This document shows, in pieces, positions 60,660 through 64,000 of a stretch of 64,000 nt of DNA (positions are counted from its first letter, which is position 1; each line of letters begins with the position of its first letter). Origin of the DNA: Bacillus_I endophytica_A (lineage in GTDB: Bacteria > Bacillota > Bacilli > Bacillales > Bacillaceae_H); NCBI RefSeq assembly GCF_026790145.1, contig NZ_JALAMS010000015.1, positions 124,001-188,000 of the forward strand, given 5' to 3'. The notes under the pieces are model-generated. The model saw only the letters and a program-made list of their open reading frames with translations, searched no databases and was not told the DNA's origin. The position numbers and the translations under genes were made by a program.

Positions 60660-62705
60660 TTAGAGCTGATATTTTTCTAGTTTATAGTAAAAAGAGCGAA
60701 TGGAGATGCCAAGTTGCTTTGCTGTTTTTGTTCTGCTTCCTTTATTTTCTGCTAAGGCTTGGGCTAAAATTTTCTTTTCATGCTCTTCTAAAAGAACGGC
60801 TAACGACTTATCTGTTGCTACTTTCTTTTCATCGTTCGAAGCTACCTTTTTCTTTCTTTCAAGAGTCGGAATATGTTCAACATCTATCAATTGTTCATTC
60901 ATTTCCATGTAAATAATTGCTCTTCCTAACACATTTTCAAGCTCACGAACATTACCTGGCCAATCATACGATTGCAAATAAGCTAGCGTTCTATCTGTAA
61001 TTCCTTCTACATTGCGTCCATAATCAGCATTAATTTTTCGAATTAAGTGATCACAAAGTTCTTTAATATCTTTTTTGCGATCGCGTAAAGGAGGAATTTG
61101 AATCGGAATTTGGCTTAAACGATAATATAAATCTTCGCGTATTTTACCTTCTGTAATACCTCGTTCAAGATTGACATTTGTAGCTGCAATAACCCTTACG
61201 TCAATTGGTTTTGGCACAGTACTGCCAACACGGATGATTTCACTATCTTGTAGAACACGTAAAAGCTTTGCTTGCGTATTTGCTGAAAGTTCCCCAATTT
61301 CGTCTAGAAAGATACTTCCGTTATGAGCTTCTTCAAAAAGCCCTCTCTTTCCCCCTCTCTTTGCACCTGAAAATGCTCCTTCTTCATAACCAAAAAGTTC
61401 ACTTTCAAGTAAAGATTCGGGGATAGCCGCACAGTTCACTCTAACAAATTTGTTATATTTTCGGTCACTTTCATTATGAATAGCATGCGCAAAAAGTTCT
61501 TTTCCCGTTCCAGATTCTCCTCTTAGAAGCACTGTAGCAGGCGTCTTTGCCGCTAACTTTGCCTGCTGAATTGAGAGCATGAATGCTTCTGATGAACCAA
61601 TGATATCTTCAAATGCATATTTCGCTTCAAGCGTACGAATGATTTGGCGTGCTCTTTTCAAAGCATTCGTTAACTCTGTAATTTCAGATACATCATGGAT
61701 AACACCAACGCTTCCTTTTAAAATTCCGTCTACAATAACTGGTGCCACGTTCACGAAAACATCACGCTTATGTGGACCAACTTTCATCCGAACGCGGCGG
61801 ACAGGACGACGTGTTTTAAGCACTTTCATATGCATGCTTTCCCCTTCTGAAATATCTGCCGTTGCCGGAAGGCCGATTACATCTTCTTCTTTTAATCCTG
61901 TCATCTTTGTATATGCTTTATTAATTAAAATACCGTGTCCTTTCTCATCCACAACAGAGATTGCTTCTTCAGAAGATTGGATAATTGCTTGAAGCATTGT
62001 TTGAAGCTCTTTTACATTTGTAAGCTCTTCTGCTAAATGAGCAACATCTGTCACATCTTTAAAAATTGAAAAAGCTCCGTAAAGATGTCCTTTCTCATCC
62101 ACAAGAGGAACGCGTGATGTGATGATATTTCTCCCGTTATCAAGAGTGAATTTTTGATCTTTATCAACTCGCCTTGTATGAAGAGTTTCAATAAGCTCAC
62201 TTGATGGCATTGTTTCATGAATATGCTTACCAACAACGTCCTTTGCTTTTAAATTGGTCATATGCTCTGCACTTTCATTTAAAAGAGTTACAATCCCTTT
62301 TTCATCAATCGCGATCATTCCGTCATGTGTTGCATTAAAAATGAGCTCTTGTTTATATGATTCTTGCTGCAGAGTTTCAATAAGTTCTTCCTTATCCTCA
62401 AGCAGAGAAGCAATAATGAAAGCAACTGTTCCTGGAATAAGAACAGTATGATTGTGTTTTTTTGCTCGTATTTTTTGAAATACGTTCTCATCTCCTGTTG
62501 TATCAATAACAATATCAACAGCCTCTGTTAAAAAAGAACTCCATTCTCTTCCTGTTGAGATTCGTTCCTTTTGTGCGAGTAACACCCCCTCTGCCCATTC
62601 GTTATAGTCAATCATTCCGATTACTTTAAATGAATCGGACTGGAGAAGCAATTTAAGAAGAGAAGTCCCTCCTTTTCCACCTCCAACAATTAATACATTT
62701 TGCAT
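60660..62705 (-). CDS. bkdR: Sigma-54-dependent activator BkdR
   Basis: Enhancer-binding protein (681 residues) that switches on the bkd operon. An N-terminal Rossmann-like part (MQNVLIVGGGKGGTSLL), two PAS domains (about 120-225 and 240-345), an AAA+ domain (about 370-600: Walker A GESGTGKE, sigma-54 contact GAFSGA, Walker B SIFLDEIGEL), and a C-terminal Fis-type HTH (RTKTAKQLGISIRSFYYKLE). The contact loop has Ser where GAFTGA is usual, a common variant. ATG 62705 is 8 nt behind AAGG; GTG and ATG codons just upstream are less likely. Confidence 0.94.
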   Translation of the reverse strand: MQNVLIVGGGKGGTSLLKLLLQSDSFKVIGMIDYNEWAEGVLLAQKERISTGREWSSFLTEAVDIVIDTTGDENVFQKIRAKKHNHTVLIPGTVAFIIASLLEDKEELIETLQQESYKQELIFNATHDGMIAIDEKGIVTLLNESAEHMTNLKAKDVVGKHIHETMPSSELIETLHTRRVDKDQKFTLDNGRNIITSRVPLVDEKGHLYGAFSIFKDVTDVAHLAEELTNVKELQTMLQAIIQSSEEAISVVDEKGHGILINKAYTKMTGLKEEDVIGLPATADISEGESMHMKVLKTRRPVRRVRMKVGPHKRDVFVNVAPVIVDGILKGSVGVIHDVSEITELTNALKRARQIIRTLEAKYAFEDIIGSSEAFMLSIQQAKLAAKTPATVLLRGESGTGKELFAHAIHNESDRKYNKFVRVNCAAIPESLLESELFGYEEGAFSGAKRGGKRGLFEEAHNGSIFLDEIGELSANTQAKLLRVLQDSEIIRVGSTVPKPIDVRVIAATNVNLERGITEGKIREDLYYRLSQIPIQIPPLRDRKKDIKELCDHLIRKINADYGRNVEGITDRTLAYLQSYDWPGNVRELENVLGRAIIYMEMNEQLIDVEHIPTLERKKKVASNDEKKVATDKSLAVLLEEHEKKILAQALAENKGSRTKTAKQLGISIRSFYYKLEKYQL

Positions 62706-62820
62706 TAACATCACCTTATCGTTTATAAAAGTCGTTTTACTTTTTTCTAAAAAAGGATAAGCAAATCAAAAACTCGAATATATTTATATCGACGCCTTTA
62801 AGGAAAGGAGCATACTTTAT

Positions 62821-63063
62821 ATGATTCGTATTATTGCTTTGCTTGTTATGGTTATCCCAGGGGTTATTGCTGCATTTGGGATTAAATTGATGCGAGATAT
62901 GCTTTTTGGTCAAACTGTCGAACCTTTTACTTCCCTTCCACTGCAATTTTTCATAGGCTTTATTCTATTTGCAAGCGGCCTAAGCTTTGTAGCAGGGTTT
63001 GTTCTTTATCGCGATCGGAAACGAAAAAAAGTTCAGCGCCGCTTCCAACGGCCTTGGAAGTAG
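62821..63063 (+). CDS. yqzF: YqzF-family small membrane protein (DUF2627)
   Basis: 80 residues with two membrane helices (about 3-22 and 40-62) and a basic C-terminus (RDRKRKKVQRRFQRPWK). Family DUF2627, function unknown; it sits between bkdR and yqiK in Bacillus. AAAGGAG precedes the ATG. It is transcribed away from bkdR. Confidence 0.87.
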   Translation: MIRIIALLVMVIPGVIAAFGIKLMRDMLFGQTVEPFTSLPLQFFIGFILFASGLSFVAGFVLYRDRKRKKVQRRFQRPWK

Positions 63064-63071
63064 ATGAACAA

Positions 63072-63096
63072 AAAAGGCGGGAAACAGCCGCCTTTT
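63072..63096. terminator. Bidirectional terminator between yqzF and yqiK
   Basis: Nine perfect G+C-rich base pairs (63072-63080 with 63088-63096) with A/T flanks, between convergent genes. Confidence 0.82.
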
Positions 63097-63101
63097 AGTC
63101 G

Positions 63102-63815
63102 TTATTTCAATAACTCAATAGCCCTTTTAGGATAATCTGTCACAATTGCATCACATCCAGCTTTTTTCATTTCTAGCATTTCCTCTTTTTTATTCACTGT
63201 GTAAGGACGGACTTTAAGACCTTCTTTATGAGCTGCTTTAACAACAACCTCTGTAACGTTCCTACTATTTGGATGAAGACCATCACTTCCTAGATGTTTT
63301 GCATAGTGCCACGGTTCAAAAAGTTTATGGGAATACAAAACAGCTGTTTCAAAACGAGAGTCATAGCTAAGTACGCGTGCCAAACTATTATGATTAAAAG
63401 AAGAAAAAACAATTCGATCTTTCAATCCATATTGATGAACTAAATCAATCACTTTCCACTCCAAAAGCGGATATTCGATAACATTATTTTTTAATTCAAT
63501 ATTTATAAAAAACGTTTCTTCCTTTGCCCATTCAAACACTTCAGGCAATGATGGAACCATACATTTATTATGCTCTTTAAACTTATATTTTGCATTTAAC
63601 TTGCGAATATCTTTGTAAGTGAGTTCTCCTATGTATCCTTTGCCATCTGTTGTTCTGTCTACTGTTTCATCATGAATAACAATAATTTCTCCGTCTTTTG
63701 AAAGATGAACATCAAGTTCAATTCCACTTGCACCTTCTTCAATTGCTCGTTGAAATGAAACCATTGTATTCTCAGGACATGTTCCTGCTGCACCACGGTG
63801 GCCGATAATTTCCAT
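63102..63815 (-). CDS. yqiK: Glycerophosphodiester phosphodiesterase YqiK
   Basis: GDPD-family phospholipid-headgroup hydrolase (237 residues), cytosolic: no signal peptide. Catalytic and metal residues: GHRGAAGTCPENTMVSF (His-Arg, Glu-Asn), ELDVHLSKDG and VIHDETVDRTT, and a later FINIELK. ATG 63815 lies 8 nt behind AAGGGAG; an open frame to 63842 has no ribosome site. It yields glycerol-3-phosphate from glycerophosphodiesters. Confidence 0.9.
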   Translation of the reverse strand: MEIIGHRGAAGTCPENTMVSFQRAIEEGASGIELDVHLSKDGEIIVIHDETVDRTTDGKGYIGELTYKDIRKLNAKYKFKEHNKCMVPSLPEVFEWAKEETFFINIELKNNVIEYPLLEWKVIDLVHQYGLKDRIVFSSFNHNSLARVLSYDSRFETAVLYSHKLFEPWHYAKHLGSDGLHPNSRNVTEVVVKAAHKEGLKVRPYTVNKKEEMLEMKKAGCDAIVTDYPKRAIELLK

Positions 63816-63921
63816 ACTTCTCACTCCCTTAAGTTTTTGCATATTCTGTACGCTTTTACTTTACATGATTTTCAGTAAATGTTCTACTGCTAGAATCATT
63901 CCTTTCCTTTTTCGCTCACAC

Positions 63922-63957
63922 AAAAAAGCTAACCACAAGTAAGTGGTTAGCTTTTTT
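63922..63957 (-). terminator. Terminator of the gene at the right edge
   Basis: Fifteen perfect base pairs (63922-63936 with 63943-63957) with A6/T6 flanks and a 6-nt loop, just after a stop codon at 63960-63962 on the minus strand. Confidence 0.85.
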
Positions 63958-63959
63958 CA

Positions 63960-64000
63960 TTAGTTATAGAAAGAAACTCGTTCTGCTAATGGTTTGAACG
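63960..64000 (-). CDS. C-terminal end of an unidentified gene (partial)
   Basis: Twelve codons and a TAA run in from the right edge on the minus strand (…FKPLAERVSFYN, stop at 63960-63962). The terminator directly behind supports a real gene end. The reading frame is not certain, since another frame also stops nearby (63963-63965). Too short to identify. The last residues I recall for B. subtilis Spo0A do not match, so this is probably not the spo0A end. Confidence 0.4.
   Translation of the reverse strand, partial: FKPLAERVSFYN

Noticed and set aside
61579..61992. 137-codon plus-strand frame opposite bkdR
   Set aside because: Shadow of the conserved AAA+/PAS coding sequence.
1..64000. tRNA, rRNA, CRISPR arrays, insertion sequences, prophage
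   Set aside because: None seen: no cloverleaf-like gene, no regularly spaced direct repeats, no transposase or phage gene.

Overview
The window is chromosomal DNA of an endospore-forming Bacillaceae species (Bacillus sensu lato). Evidence: complete spoIIA (spoIIAA-spoIIAB-sigF) and spoVA operons, spoIIM and a mciZ-type gene, AT-rich DNA, strong GGAGG-type ribosome sites, and gene order that follows the yqx/yqk/yqj/yqi region of Bacillus subtilis almost gene by gene. Homologue names rest on family motifs and on recalled B. subtilis proteins and gene order; no search was run, and the species is not determined. No RNA genes, insertion sequences, prophage, CRISPR array or origin were seen. Most genes lie on the minus strand, so operons read from high to low coordinates.

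Layout. 1-2100: a PRD/EIIB/EIIA sugar-PTS regulator with a perfect catabolite (cre) site at the left edge. 2113-3426: lysA. 3589-8536: the seven-gene spoVA operon behind a textbook sigma-G promoter. 8656-10218: spoIIA. 10311-14987: dacF, then pdp, punA and drm (nucleoside salvage). 15175-20979: xerD, yqzK, fur, spoIIM, an EndoQ-like yqxK, nudF, the FtsZ inhibitor gene mciZ, yqkF and yqkE. 21050-27801: a thiolase, yqkD, yqkB, yqzH, yqjQ, yqjP, proI with an attenuator-like leader, and rnz.

27877-38073 is an accessory catabolic block that, as I recall it, replaces zwf/gndA/dinB of B. subtilis. It encodes a full reductive pyrimidine route: NCS1 permease, PreT-PreA dihydropyrimidine dehydrogenase, dihydropyrimidinase, beta-ureidopropionase and an omega-amino-acid transaminase, with a PucR-type regulator and two small uncharacterised genes. 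Uracil or thymine would become beta-alanine or 3-aminoisobutyrate and then the semialdehyde.

38221-46790 returns to the conserved backbone: yqjE, an acyl-CoA carboxylase carboxyltransferase (yqjD), methylmalonyl-CoA epimerase (yqjC), a 31-residue Prli42-like miniprotein, a GNAT, a VanY-type peptidase, an L,D-transpeptidase, yqjA and the artPQR arginine transporter. 47052-52377 holds brxB and then meaB-mutB-mutA (methylmalonyl-CoA mutase), where B. subtilis has the bmr genes. 52455-62705 is the branched-chain keto-acid operon ptb-bcd-buk-lpdV-bkdAA-bkdAB-bkdB, with a perfect sigma-54 promoter and the activator BkdR. The bkd and mut genes form one metabolic line: valine and isoleucine give propionyl-CoA, which carboxylase, epimerase and mutase turn into succinyl-CoA. 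62821-64000: yqzF, yqiK and the very end of an unidentified gene.

The points most worth checking are the proI leader terminator without a T-box, the bkdR/ptb dyad that can act as both terminator and activator site, the small genes mciZ and prli42 on non-ATG starts, and the two unknown small genes in the pyrimidine block. No gene-free stretch exceeds 300 bases; the longer gaps (25761-25991, 46791-47051, 60411-60659, 22238-22446) hold promoters, leaders and terminators.
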